DNA of 64,000 nt from Cyanophora paradoxa (GCA_004431415.1 QPMI01000461.1:1-64000); one strand, 5' to 3'; numbered from the stretch's first letter, positions 31,705-42,200 are shown. Made by a program: numbers and translations. Notes: generated by a model from the letters alone, not told the origin.

Positions 31705-32715
31705 ATGCCCGTGGAATATGTTGAAGTGTCTTCTTTTAAACAGATCGATAACCTCGATGCTCCGACTTCGCGATTCATTGCCGATCTCCCAAAAACATTT
31801 GAGAGTGTAAGAGCGGTTCGCCTTGTTTCGGCTGAATTTTATAACTCCATTCCAATCATTAGCGGTGATTCGGTCACTGGTGATGCAACGGTAGAGGATG
31901 CCTTTACAATCAATTATAGTATTGCAAACGCAAACGTTAATTCTACAAAAGCGCCTGCTCCTGGGTTTGACGAGTGGTTAAGTATTCGACCCGGTATAGG
32001 TCTGGGTTTGGAAGTTATCAATACTCACCAAGAACTGGCTGATAGAATAACCTACCTTTTTACGAGACAAACACCAAACCCCGGAATTGTTTGTAAATGG
32101 GACCCTGCAAATAAGCGGTTTGTATTCTACGCTCCGCATGAATTCTATATTGCTTTTGTGATAGATAGAGACCCAAAGGTTTCCGGTGCCGAAGCTGGTA
32201 ACCGTCGCGCTCGTGTTTTAGGTCTTGATGCCGGACGTAGAGGAAACCGATATATCAAATCGAGTGTTTACACTGCTCAAACAGATCCCGTATTTACCGG
32301 TGCAAATGTACATGGGATCATTTCAACTTTCCCAACTGAAACTTGTAAGGATAATGTAATATTTGTGAGAGTAAAAGAACTCGGTGACCTCGTCCAATGC
32401 GCTGATGGTCTTCTCACTGGATATTTTCACAAGTTGTCCGTTCAAGATAAAAATTTCGCTGAACACATAATTTATAATTCAACAGAAGCAAACCCGCTGT
32501 ATAAATACTTCAATAATAAAATGTCACTATCACAATTAACCGTAGACATTGTAAACGCTCAGAATCAATTAATAGATTTCGAAGGGCAACCTGTGCATCT
32601 AACATTCGAGATCCGCTATGGCGATGAACCCGCCGGTGATCCCATTTATGAATATTTCAAAATGAGAATGAGAGAAACCCACCCCTTCTATCCAAATATT
32701 GCCGGATTCGCGTAA
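31705..32715 (+). CDS. Penton/minor capsid protein candidate 2
   Basis: ATG 31705 follows ATTAAAGAAA; an earlier in-frame ATG (31660) lies within the divergent gene and is rejected. The 336-residue product starts MPVEYVEVSSFKQIDNLDAP and has the motif FESVRAVRLVSAEFYNSIPI, then a beta-rich body (RFVFYAPHEFYIAFV; QLTVDIVNAQNQLIDFEGQP). The same layout, with a long middle insertion and a C-terminal LTVDIVN or LTVEFRD segment, occurs in the divergent neighbour. It probably occupies capsid vertices or links capsomers. Directly followed by the major capsid gene. Confidence 0.65.
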   Translation: MPVEYVEVSSFKQIDNLDAPTSRFIADLPKTFESVRAVRLVSAEFYNSIPIISGDSVTGDATVEDAFTINYSIANANVNSTKAPAPGFDEWLSIRPGIGLGLEVINTHQELADRITYLFTRQTPNPGIVCKWDPANKRFVFYAPHEFYIAFVIDRDPKVSGAEAGNRRARVLGLDAGRRGNRYIKSSVYTAQTDPVFTGANVHGIISTFPTETCKDNVIFVRVKELGDLVQCADGLLTGYFHKLSVQDKNFAEHIIYNSTEANPLYKYFNNKMSLSQLTVDIVNAQNQLIDFEGQPVHLTFEIRYGDEPAGDPIYEYFKMRMRETHPFYPNIAGFA

Positions 32716-32767
32716 ATTAAGGATCATTCACAGAATTTTTATATTTCTCTATTGTAAAAGAGAAATC

Positions 32768-34165
32768 ATGGATGTCACCACAACTCTTCAACGTCTTTCC
32801 CTCAAAGAGGCGCTAACCACGCCCGAAGAGGCAAAGGCGTTTTTCCTCGATAACTCGCTCATGCTCGGTCTGGAAGCGAAGACGAAACCCGTTCTCGTAA
32901 CCGTTAGTCCATCAACAACCTACGATAACAACGTTGGTCAACGCGTTTCTTTCAAACTTCCCCGCTACAATTTCATCGGTAAAATCGAACTCGCTTTTGA
33001 TCTTCCCGAACTAACCGCTTTCGAAGGCGATACTGATCTTGTGCGAAACGGTTACACTCGCCCCGTGGGTTCGCTTGTACAACGCCTTGAAATCTCTTAC
33101 GGTTCTTACACTTTCCACGTCCCGTCAGATTTCCTGGCGATTTTCCCACTGGTCTACTATTCAGAGGATCAGTTGGCGAAAAAGAAGCGTTCTATGGGAA
33201 TGCTCCACGGTATTCCCGCTCACGGAACCAATCGTAAAGGTGGCGCTTTCTTTGTTGAGATCCCGGTACCGTGGTTAAACAGTTACCTACCACTCGGTGC
33301 GCTTTCTGGTGAGATGGTTGTAACTGTTTGGTTCAAAGAAGCCAATAAGGGATACCTTGAAACTTCTTACGGTGGTCGCGCTCTTCCGGTTGTTGGTGCT
33401 GCTGCGGATCAAACCGAAAATGATGGTCTCGGCTCAGCTACTGGTGTAACTCTTGCTAATGTTGGTCAAAACATCACCACTGGTACTATTACTGGGTTCG
33501 AAGTTGCCGGAACTGTTCCACCAATGACCCATTACATCTCCATTAAGTCTCCTCGTCTTTACATGCATGCTATCAATGTTTCCGATGAACTGTTCGCTAC
33601 GGTTATTGAGAAGGTCAAGACAACCGGTATGGCGATTCCATCACTCGAGATTGGTTTCGTCGATGTCACCGGTCTTGCTGCGAAAGGTAACACTCAACCC
33701 AACCGAATTAACCTTAGCCAAATCTCCGGTCTGGTTTATGCTCTTCTTGTCTCTGTCCGTGATGATGGAGGTATCGATTCTTCTAACGGTTCTCACAGCG
33801 TCCTTAAAACGCTTGCGAATGAGAAGAATATCACGATGACTTGTGAGATCAACGGACAGCGTCTTTATTCCACGGAGCCAATCCCGCTACTCAAAGGTGC
33901 GGAACTCATCGCCGATGCCTTCAAATGCTCGAACATGGACAAAGAAGCAAACCGTTACGTTCTTACAGGTCTACCTTTCTGCGCTGACGGTGAGAAGGCG
34001 ATTCGCAATATCGCACAGAGTGGATATGTTGACCTTACGAACTCGTCGTCATCGTTCCTAACTCTGTATCTCCCTGCCGATCGCACAATTACTGTTAACG
34101 TTCGCGCTCTCATGCACAGTTTCATAATTTGTGACCGCGATGGAATTCGTAGAATTAATATGTAA
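32768..34165 (+). CDS. Major capsid protein, double jelly-roll type
   Basis: The start is set at ATG 32768 (MDVTTTLQRLSLKEAL), after TATTTCTCTATTGTAAAAG; the upstream extension overlaps the previous gene. The protein has 465 residues, usual for this class. Two beta-rich halves are separated by a Gly/Thr/Val-rich loop near residues 210-240. EIPVPWLNSYLPLGALSGEMVVTVWF at about residues 155-185 has the features of jelly-roll capsid proteins, and the C-terminal YLPADRTITVNVRALMHSF fits a second barrel. Position next to the minor capsid genes and ATPase is the conserved morphogenesis block of Polinton-like viruses. Confidence 0.8.
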   Translation: MDVTTTLQRLSLKEALTTPEEAKAFFLDNSLMLGLEAKTKPVLVTVSPSTTYDNNVGQRVSFKLPRYNFIGKIELAFDLPELTAFEGDTDLVRNGYTRPVGSLVQRLEISYGSYTFHVPSDFLAIFPLVYYSEDQLAKKKRSMGMLHGIPAHGTNRKGGAFFVEIPVPWLNSYLPLGALSGEMVVTVWFKEANKGYLETSYGGRALPVVGAAADQTENDGLGSATGVTLANVGQNITTGTITGFEVAGTVPPMTHYISIKSPRLYMHAINVSDELFATVIEKVKTTGMAIPSLEIGFVDVTGLAAKGNTQPNRINLSQISGLVYALLVSVRDDGGIDSSNGSHSVLKTLANEKNITMTCEINGQRLYSTEPIPLLKGAELIADAFKCSNMDKEANRYVLTGLPFCADGEKAIRNIAQSGYVDLTNSSSSFLTLYLPADRTITVNVRALMHSFIICDRDGIRRINM

Positions 34166-34225
34166 ACCATTATTAGTAAGATATCGTTATTTTTATCTAT
34201 CTTTATTAAGAAGATCTACAACACC

Positions 34226-35008
34226 ATGGATGATGTCCCCGAATTTAACGCTGGGGAAATGATAAAACCACCTTTTCGCGTCCTCGCAATCGGAAAATCA
34301 GCTACGGGCAAGTCAGAAGCGGTAAAGTATTGGTTAAAGCAACTTCACGATGCAAAAAAGATAGATGTGGTTCTCGTTGTAAGTGGGACATCATTCAATC
34401 ATTTTTGGAGAGAAGTTGCAACGTTGGAACTCGGTAAATGGGATGCGCCTTACATCGCTAAACTTCTCGATGAAAGACAAGAGAAAATAGAGAAAGGAGA
34501 ACCCGTTAACCAATTGTGTGTAGTTCTCGATGATCTTATAGATAATGAGATAGTCGATCTAACCCGCGACAAAATAATTGGCTCTCTTTACAGTCGTGGG
34601 CGCCATTCGAAAATTTCGATTATTTGCATAACTCAGAAACTGCGTAAGGTTTCTTCAACCATTCGCGTTAATTCGGATTATGCGATGTTTCTTAGCGCCG
34701 CCAATCGCAAAGAACTGGAAGCGATTGAAGAAGAATACAATATTATGCGGGATAAAGACGCTTTCTATAAGATGTTTGAGGAGTATGTACATTCCTATCA
34801 GTTTCTCATTTGGTCATCCGCTGATTATTCGGTAAAGTATTATGTAGATAAAGCGGAACTGGTTAAAAACTTTGGATTCCCACGGTTTCATCGGAAGCCC
34901 AAAAAGAAAGAAGATGAATTACAACCGCCACAGAAAGAAGAAGCGCCAAAAGAGATTAAAAGCGCTGTTCATACTAATAAGTTGATGCGATATAAGAGTG
35001 GACTTTAA
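34226..35008 (+). CDS. FtsK/HerA-type genome-packaging ATPase
   Basis: 260 residues. Walker A GKSATGKS at 23-30, Walker B VVLDD at 99-103, then a ITQKLRKVSSTIRVNSD segment that fits the sensor/arginine region of A32-like packaging ATPases. It drives DNA into preformed capsids. The C-terminal 40 residues are charged and Pro/Lys/Glu-rich. Upstream TTATTAAGAAG and a short leader give the start. The stop overlaps the possible upstream extension of the next gene, but with the start chosen there a 28-bp gap remains. Confidence 0.85.
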   Translation: MDDVPEFNAGEMIKPPFRVLAIGKSATGKSEAVKYWLKQLHDAKKIDVVLVVSGTSFNHFWREVATLELGKWDAPYIAKLLDERQEKIEKGEPVNQLCVVLDDLIDNEIVDLTRDKIIGSLYSRGRHSKISIICITQKLRKVSSTIRVNSDYAMFLSAANRKELEAIEEEYNIMRDKDAFYKMFEEYVHSYQFLIWSSADYSVKYYVDKAELVKNFGFPRFHRKPKKKEDELQPPQKEEAPKEIKSAVHTNKLMRYKSGL

Positions 35009-35036
35009 AATTATCTTCATTATTATTAAAGATACA

Positions 35037-35768
35037 ATGCCGCCGAAACGTAGAGGTGTTCCCGCCGGTGCTATTTCATATTCTGGCGGTGAAAGTTATG
35101 GATCTCTCAATACTACACCAATGAAATTTGACGGAGTCAATCAAGTAAAAGCAACTCAACAAGAAGAAGACCCTTTAAATGCCGCTTATGAAGAAGCGCC
35201 CGGCGATAAAGCGCCTCAAACATCACAAAGTGATCAGTTGAACATCTCCCCCGAAGTCTCGAAGATGAAGGCGGTCGGTGAAGGTGCGCGTCGGATTATC
35301 GGTGCTGCCGATGATCGTGAACTTGGTCTACAAGATCTTGCACTTGCCCGCAAAGGTCAAGGTGTTTCGAAAGAATCGGACAAAGTTATTCAATCGATGG
35401 CGGGTGAAGTTACTTACAAGGTTGCGCCAACTCAAAACATCCACCGAATCCCGAAGGCTCAATGGGACGAGATGACCGCTAAACTAAAAGACCTTGAAGC
35501 AAAGTCAAGCGCGCTTGAACAGTATGTAACAGAGAAGAAAGAACGCGCTAAAATTAAGGAGATGCTGCGTAAAGAAGTTTTCCGAATGGGAATTACTGGT
35601 GTTCCCGATAAACAATTTATTGGTAAGAAAGAGACACAAATAGATGAGCAAGCGGTAGATGAAATGAAGACAAAGACACAAAAGGGAACCATTGAACCTG
35701 GCGCTACAAAAGCGGAAGTAGAGAAAGCCGTAGCACCAACAGTATACAAGCGGAGAGTTTGGTTATAA
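35037..35768 (+). CDS. Hypothetical virion-associated protein, 243 aa
   Basis: ATG 35037 follows ATTATTAAAGATACA, the near-leaderless pattern seen on other genes here, so the upstream in-frame ATG is not used. The N-terminus is basic and flexible (MPPKRRGVPAGAISYSGGES), the middle polar, and residues about 140-190 form a likely coiled coil (LKDLEAKSSALEQYVTEKKE). No family recognised. Its place directly after capsid and packaging genes suggests a structural or assembly role. Confidence 0.65.
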   Translation: MPPKRRGVPAGAISYSGGESYGSLNTTPMKFDGVNQVKATQQEEDPLNAAYEEAPGDKAPQTSQSDQLNISPEVSKMKAVGEGARRIIGAADDRELGLQDLALARKGQGVSKESDKVIQSMAGEVTYKVAPTQNIHRIPKAQWDEMTAKLKDLEAKSSALEQYVTEKKERAKIKEMLRKEVFRMGITGVPDKQFIGKKETQIDEQAVDEMKTKTQKGTIEPGATKAEVEKAVAPTVYKRRVWL

Positions 35769-35794
35769 ATATATATCTTTTAAAGAGGAAATCA

Positions 35795-36043
35795 ATGGAC
35801 TTTTTACAAAAGATCATAGAGATGTTTAATCTCCATGTGGTAAGCAACTGTCACAGTGGATGCTGTGATACAACCGTTGAGCTTGGTTTTTCAGATACCG
35901 AAGATAATGTGACGGAAGGTAGAGGATCCCGGAGACATTCGGTAGACTCCACCCATTCAGAACCGGCTTCAAATGGTCGCCGGTTTTCCGTAGATCAAAG
36001 CGATGATTTACGAAGACAAGCGTTTGAACATCGCGGTAATTAA
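35795..36043 (+). CDS. Hypothetical small viral protein, 82 aa
   Basis: ATG 35795 follows ATATATATCTTTTAAAGAGG. The start MDFLQKIIEMFNLHVV is amphipathic, followed by a Cys/His cluster (NCHSGCCDT) and a Ser/Arg/Asp-rich tail (RRHSVDSTHSEPASNGRRFS). No transmembrane helix is clear. No family recognised. Confidence 0.5.
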   Translation: MDFLQKIIEMFNLHVVSNCHSGCCDTTVELGFSDTEDNVTEGRGSRRHSVDSTHSEPASNGRRFSVDQSDDLRRQAFEHRGN

Positions 36044-36067
36044 AATATTTGTAATAAGTATCGGAAA

Positions 36068-36193
36068 ATGCTCGAAGAAGTCTATAATATTATCTTAGCG
36101 AAACATCAGATTTATGCCGTTAAATCTGCAATTGAAGAACGTAGACGGGAGCTTGTCCGGTCGCCAAAAATTGACAACCCAAAAAGGATTTAA
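36068..36193 (+). CDS. Possible small viral ORF, 41 aa
   Basis: ATG 36068 to TAA 36191-36193 gives MLEEVYNIILAKHQIYAVKS followed by an Arg/Glu-rich end (IEERRRELVRSPKIDNPKRI). It fills the gap between the 82-residue gene and the primase-helicase and looks helical. There is no comparative support. Confidence 0.35.
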   Translation: MLEEVYNIILAKHQIYAVKSAIEERRRELVRSPKIDNPKRI

Positions 36194-36218
36194 AGGTACT
36201 GCGATATTACACACTGAT

Positions 36219-36233
36219 AAAATATTTTCTCTG
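36219..36233 (+). promoter_or_regulatory. Second copy of AAAATATTTTCTCTG
   Basis: Same 15-mer as at 30138-30152, here 12 bp before ATG 36246 of the primase-helicase. The repetition before two otherwise unrelated genes makes a promoter role plausible. Confidence 0.5.
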
Positions 36234-36245
36234 CTTAAAATAAGG

Positions 36246-38960
36246 ATGGCTGCGTTTGCCGATGATGTTAGCGTTGTTGAACTTGAATTTGATAGCGACG
36301 AATCCATGGATTCTCCCACTGCGAAAAATGTAACAAGCGCTGATGGTATCAGTTATAGAATCCGTAAAATCATTGCTCAACGCAATAGATATAATGAGGA
36401 TGCCGAATATCGCGAACTGAAAAAGAAGAAGGTATTAGAAGCGTATTACCGTCGTAAAGCGGAGGAGGGAACCAATATGGGAAAGCGTGGAAGACCGCGC
36501 AAGTATCAAGTAACTCGGGTTTATCTTGATCTTGATAGGTTCGTGGATTTGAAGCCAAATCTTGAAGACAACTACAAGGAAGCCGAAGAAATCGTTAGAG
36601 AGATGCGTGAGAAATTACATGATCTGACCGGCGCTACTATTGCTGTATCTGTTCGTCATCGTCGTGTTCACCTTCTAAAAGAAGATGTTGACAAATTTAA
36701 GGTCTCTGCCCATTTCGTTTTCACTGATCTCTGTTGTCGCCATGAAGATATCCCGAAACTCTTTAATGAAATGGGGCTTGTCAAAAATGTAGATTTCGAC
36801 AGTGGTGTTTATAGTACAGGTCAGAATCTTGTGTGTCTTGGTTGTTGCAAGGGAATAGATATAGATTTGGAGAACAAGAGGGCGCGCGATATTGATAAGA
36901 ACGTTCTATTTACTAAGTTCGTGGATTGCAAGAATATGCATGATAGCGATTTCTTCGTTCAATTTACCGATTGCCCCACATTGCTGGTAGACGAGACAAA
37001 CTTTCACGTCTTCTCAGTGAACAAAACAGAGAAGAAGGAAGCGGAGCCGAAGAAGGAAGCCGAACCAAAGAAGGAAGCGAAGCCGAAGAAGGAAACCAAG
37101 AAAACCACTAAAAAGGAAGCCAAGAAAGAAGAGGTGGAAGAGGTGGAAGAGGAAGAGAAAGGTGGAGAAATTACATTTGATCTTATGTACGCTGTTGTAA
37201 TGGGTCTGAATGCTGAACGTGCGGATACTTATAAATCCTGGATTGATACAGGCATTGCAATCATCAATGCTTGTGAAGACAACAAGATACCACGCAAGCA
37301 ACAATTCGAAATATTCCATGACTTCTCACAAAAAAGTGAAAAGTTTGATTACGACGAATGCAATGACAAGTTTATGAGTCTTTGCAAAGGCAAGAAGATG
37401 GTAGAAGGCAAACGGCTAACGTACGGTTCGCTGGTCTATTGGTTGAAAAAGGATGATATCGAACTTTATAATGAGTTGTTTCCCACCAAGTATGCATTCT
37501 TGCCCGAAGATTCCGACGACATCGATTATAAAACCGCAAAGATCCCACCAATCGTTGAGGATTACGCTACGCATCGTCTGTATTTCAATGCAAGGATGCA
37601 CCACATTGAAATGCTGGGTATTGTGATGCATTGGGATGAACAACAGCTTGCGTGGATCCCGAAAGATAGCCAAAAACTCGGCTCCAAACACTATCCCCAC
37701 CTGATGCATAAAATCGTTCTGAACAAGGGAACCGATAAAGAAGTTGAGAAATGGATCCCCTCATTTCCGGAATGGATCAAAGACCCACAGGCGACACGTT
37801 CCATGTACGTGGATTTCCTCCCGCCTCCGGCTAAACTGAGCGCCAAATGCAAATCTGTGTTTAATCTGTATCCTGGCTTTAAGATTGATCATGAGGTAGA
37901 TGAAATCAAGGAAACACTACCGGAAGATGTGACCGAAGATATGATTAAGCCGTTTCTCACACATCTTCACCTGATGTCGGGAGAAGACGATAACACATAC
38001 CAATACCTTCTTAAATGGTTCGCACACATGATGCAAAAACCTGGTGAACTTAACGGAGTGTCAATTATCCTAATTGGTGAACAAGGCACCGGTAAAAACG
38101 TGTTGTTTGATCTGTTCGAGAAAAGCATTCTGGGTGATGCTCTTTCATATTCGACCGGCAAACCGAAAGATGACCTGTTTGGGCGCTTTGCTCACAATCG
38201 CGAAGACAAGATCTTAATAGTTGTTAATGAGGCATCGGGTAAAGACACATTCGAAAATAGCGATATTCTTAAAGACCTTGTCACTACTAAAAAAATTACT
38301 ATTGAACACAAGGGAATAGATTCATACGACAAAAAGAATTTCGCGCGTATTGTGTTTACAAGTAACAACAGTGTCCCTGTGAAGATCGAAGCGGGTGACC
38401 GTCGATTTGTTGTAGTGGAAGTGAGTAAACGATACTGTAAGAATGTGGAGTACTTCACACCTCTTCTGAAATGGCTGAATGACATAAGGAATATCCGCAA
38501 CATCACCCACTTCTTGCGCACAAAGGTGGATTGTGATAATATTAACTGGCAGGAAGAAAGACCCAAGACCAATAAGTATTATCTGGTTCAGCAAATCTCC
38601 GCACCTATCATTCTCATGTTTGCAAAGTGGTTAATGGATAGTGGGGAGATTACCGAAATCAAGTGTAAGTTAAGCGGTCTTGCTTCTACATGGGAGTTAT
38701 TCAAGACCTTCATTACGGAAAATAAATATAAGAACGACTACAACAGTAAGCGGTTCTATACGGAGATGCGAGGCACTTCATACATTCTTGTGAAAACCGC
38801 AAATGGTAAACCATACTACCATTTCATCTGGAACGAAATGCTGGCGGAATTCCGTAAGTTGAAGCTAATTGATGATGATTCGATTAAGGAAGAACCTAAC
38901 CCCAAGATTCCCGCCAAGAAAGCTGGGACGAAATTCGAAGATTCCGACGTTGAAGCGTAA
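36246..38960 (+). CDS. Primase-superfamily 3 helicase
   Basis: 904 residues from ATG 36246. Residues about 90-250 fit an archaeo-eukaryotic primase: YLDLDRF (catalytic Asp pair), KVSAHFVF, and DSGVYSTGQNLVCLGCCKGI. A Lys/Glu/Pro repeat linker (KKEAEPKKEA) follows at about 260-305. Residues about 560-790 form the SF3 helicase: Walker A IGEQGTGKN at about 610-618, Walker B ILIVVNEASG, and sensor RIVFTSNNSVP. It should unwind the genome and prime synthesis. The upstream in-frame ATG at 36114 overlaps the small ORF and the promoter motif, so it is not used. Followed by a G/C-rich stem-loop block. Confidence 0.85.
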   Translation: MAAFADDVSVVELEFDSDESMDSPTAKNVTSADGISYRIRKIIAQRNRYNEDAEYRELKKKKVLEAYYRRKAEEGTNMGKRGRPRKYQVTRVYLDLDRFVDLKPNLEDNYKEAEEIVREMREKLHDLTGATIAVSVRHRRVHLLKEDVDKFKVSAHFVFTDLCCRHEDIPKLFNEMGLVKNVDFDSGVYSTGQNLVCLGCCKGIDIDLENKRARDIDKNVLFTKFVDCKNMHDSDFFVQFTDCPTLLVDETNFHVFSVNKTEKKEAEPKKEAEPKKEAKPKKETKKTTKKEAKKEEVEEVEEEEKGGEITFDLMYAVVMGLNAERADTYKSWIDTGIAIINACEDNKIPRKQQFEIFHDFSQKSEKFDYDECNDKFMSLCKGKKMVEGKRLTYGSLVYWLKKDDIELYNELFPTKYAFLPEDSDDIDYKTAKIPPIVEDYATHRLYFNARMHHIEMLGIVMHWDEQQLAWIPKDSQKLGSKHYPHLMHKIVLNKGTDKEVEKWIPSFPEWIKDPQATRSMYVDFLPPPAKLSAKCKSVFNLYPGFKIDHEVDEIKETLPEDVTEDMIKPFLTHLHLMSGEDDNTYQYLLKWFAHMMQKPGELNGVSIILIGEQGTGKNVLFDLFEKSILGDALSYSTGKPKDDLFGRFAHNREDKILIVVNEASGKDTFENSDILKDLVTTKKITIEHKGIDSYDKKNFARIVFTSNNSVPVKIEAGDRRFVVVEVSKRYCKNVEYFTPLLKWLNDIRNIRNITHFLRTKVDCDNINWQEERPKTNKYYLVQQISAPIILMFAKWLMDSGEITEIKCKLSGLASTWELFKTFITENKYKNDYNSKRFYTEMRGTSYILVKTANGKPYYHFIWNEMLAEFRKLKLIDDDSIKEEPNPKIPAKKAGTKFEDSDVEA

Positions 38961-39239
38961 CAAATCACACCCCACCCTACACCCCACCCTACACCACACC
39001 ACACATAACCTCCTTGCATTTTCTTATTTTTATAAACTATTTTATAGATTGATTTGTATGTGAATATAGTAAATAATAGAGAAGGTGGGGGGGTGGGGTG
39101 TGGTGGGGTCAAATTTTAAGAAAAGTTGGGGACGCTCAAAATTCTAAGGAATTTCAAAAATATGCCCCACCTGACCCCACCCGCCCACCCTATCGAACGC
39201 GTTGAATATCCAAAATAAAAATGTTCCTTTATAATAAAG
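38961..39239. repeat. Internal copy of the TIR stem-loop block
   Basis: This intergenic region between primase-helicase and polymerase repeats the structure found twice in each TIR: a CACCCCACCCTACACC tract (38967-39000), then GGTGGGG...GTGGGGTC (39084-39110) paired with a complementary GCCCCACCTGACCCCACCC arm (39164-39194) across a spacer holding CGCTCAAAATT. It has the orientation of the right TIR. It may be an origin, a transcription boundary or a recombination site; I cannot tell. Confidence 0.8.
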
Positions 39240-42200
39240 ATGCCCCGCCAAACTAATCGACTCATCAAAGAAAAGAAAAATGAAATTATCGGATTGTTAG
39301 GAACTCTCTTAGTAACCGGTGAGATTACCGAAGCGGAATTCGATAGAGAAGCCGCCATTTTAGATAGAAGACCACGATTAGGTCAACTCACAGAAATAGC
39401 AAATGATCTTTATGATCGTATGCAGAGAATGGAGGAATTTATGGGTGAAGGACAAAGATTAGGAGCAATTGACCCGGACATTGAAGATGGACAAGCAATG
39501 AATCAAGCGTATTCATGGTTAACTTATCGCGCCCGAAACGAAGTAGTTGTAGATGCTATCGATTTTCTTGAAAGAATCGCACCAAGTCTACCGCAACGCA
39601 TTAAAACCCGCTTAGATCAACTAAGAGCGGTTAAGGTTCGTCTAACTTTCGTTTGTAGATTTACCAAAGTTGCAAATCCTCGAATCTTTATAACGAAATT
39701 CATACATAGCGATTATTTTGTAATCACTAAATCCCGTAACATTAACACCGAAGTCCGTAAAGCATTACAGAAAATGCAAGAAGAAATGATCCAAGTAGAT
39801 AGTTACCGTTTACAACGCATCGAAATACTTAGAGGTGTCATTATGTCATATGCGCCGGTTGGCGGTTGTTATTTCGCAACTCCCGAATGGATCGCATCTA
39901 AAAAAGCTACAGTAAACGTAAAAAATATCGATGGACAAGATTGTTTTAAATATGCTATTTTGGCTTACCTACATCGAAAGGATATAAACAAACACAAGAG
40001 TAATGAACCTTATCAATATCGCAGATGGTTAAACGAACTCAATTTTGACGGTATTCAGTTCCCGGTAGCATGTGATGCTGAGGTAATCGATCGTTTCGAA
40101 GAATTGAACCCGGAACTCTCTATTAATATTTACGGTGCTGATAATGAGAAACAGTGTTTTTATCCTCTTCATCAATCAAGTAACCCAAGACGAAAGACCA
40201 AGATTAACCTTTTACTCATCGAAAACACCGAAGACGATAGGGGACACTACATTACAATCATGTCATTTAGTCGTCTTTTAAAGACCACTTTCGATAAAGC
40301 ATGTGATGGGCGCATTTACTATTGTGAAACCTGTCTATCGCGTTTCAGAACTCAGGAGAAATTAGACCTACATATAGAAGCAAACCGCTGTATCGATTGG
40401 AGGGAGAGCAAAGGCAAATGTCCGAAGCCCGGAAGTACAATAGAATTCGGTCTACAACATCTACGTAAAACGGTCTGGCTCCCTGTGATCTGTTATGTTA
40501 AAATTGAAGATCATTCGGTAGCAATAGATGCACTGAGAAGTAAAAGAGAGATTAAAGCAGTCTCACTGAGAGTGATTATGGGTGAAGAAATGAAACTATA
40601 CCATTTTGAAGGAAATGATCCACTCAGTTCTTTATTTGCAACTCTACAAGAGATCAGACCCGAAGTAATTGAAACGCTTTTTAGAAATATCCCAATGCAT
40701 CCACTCACAGAAGATCAAAAGGCGGAATACAAGATAACAAAACACTGTTATATTTGTTCTCAGAGATTCACCCACGAAAACTTCCCGGTTCGCGATCATT
40801 GTCACCAATCTGGTGATTTTATCGGCAAAGCATGCCGAAACTGTAACCTTCACCGCCGAATCTCAAAACAAAGCAAAGTAGCTATCGTGGTTGATAAAAT
40901 GGATGAATGTGGACACGGGATATTCCGCAAGATCGCACAACAAGACGATAAACTACGTGTGGAAATTTTAAGCAAGAACTTTAATCAATACCTATCCCTT
41001 CAATGGGGTATGTGGAAATTCATAGATGCATCACATTTTATGGATTTCCAAAGTGAGAATGTCGATGATCTTATGTCTAAATTCGAGAATTTCCGTAAAC
41101 TTGCATATTCTCAATATGGATTAGATCCCGCACATTACGTTAGCGCACCTGGTTTATCCTGGGACGCAATGCTTAGACACACAAAAGTAAAGATTGAACT
41201 TATCGATGATGTAGAGAAATACGAATTTATTGAGAAAGCCATTCGCGGTGGATTTGCAACCATGCCCACACGATATGCAAAGGTAGAAGAACCCGATGAT
41301 CACATAGTATTGTTGGACGCGAATAATCTTTACGGTTATGCACTTAGCCAACCACTACCGATTGGAGATTATCGATGGGAAGAGATCACAGAGGCACTTA
41401 AAGAGGTTGAAGGGCGAAGCGCATTTATTGAAGTTGATCTTGAATACCCGACATTCCTTGAAGATCATTATGATTTCCCACTCATTGTGAATAAAGAATT
41501 GATTACCAAAGATATGCTCGGAGATTATCAACGAAAACTATTAGATTTGACGGGCGAAAAGATTAGCAAAGACCCCAAACTCACAGCGTCTTTTACACCT
41601 AAATATAAGTACGTGATTGCTCGACCTCTTCTTAACTACATCGTCGAAAAAGGTGTAATAATTACTAAGATACATAAAGTTCTCTCATTTGCAACCTCAC
41701 CATTCATGAAATCTTATATTGGTCTTAATACTCTACTACGCCACGAATCAACTAACAATTTCGAAAGTGACTTTTTCAAACTAATGAACAATGCAATTTA
41801 TGGGAAATGTTTGGAATCTTGTAGGGGTCGCTCAACTGTCAAGATCGCTAACAGCGAGAAATTGTGTAAGAAATACGCAGCAAGTCCGCTTATCAAGGCA
41901 ACAAATGTAATAAACGAAAATGCGGTTGCCTTTGAGATGTATTCGAAGCATGTAAACTTAGATAAACCCGTAGCAATTGGCGCTTTCGTTTTGGATTTCG
42001 CGAAACTACATAATTATCAATTCTTCTATGATGTGATCAGGAAGAAATGGGATTCAGCTAAACTACTATTTCATGATACCGATTCGTTTTGTTTGTTCCT
42101 AAAAACCAAGAATCTCAATGAAGATATGAAAGCAATAGGTGAACATCTCGATAGAAGTAACTATGATAAATCACATCCTCTAATGAATATTGAGAATCGC

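Noticed and set aside
33039-34061. Short extra frames within the major capsid gene
   Set aside because: They are alternative-frame shadows of a long intact gene with no own start signals.
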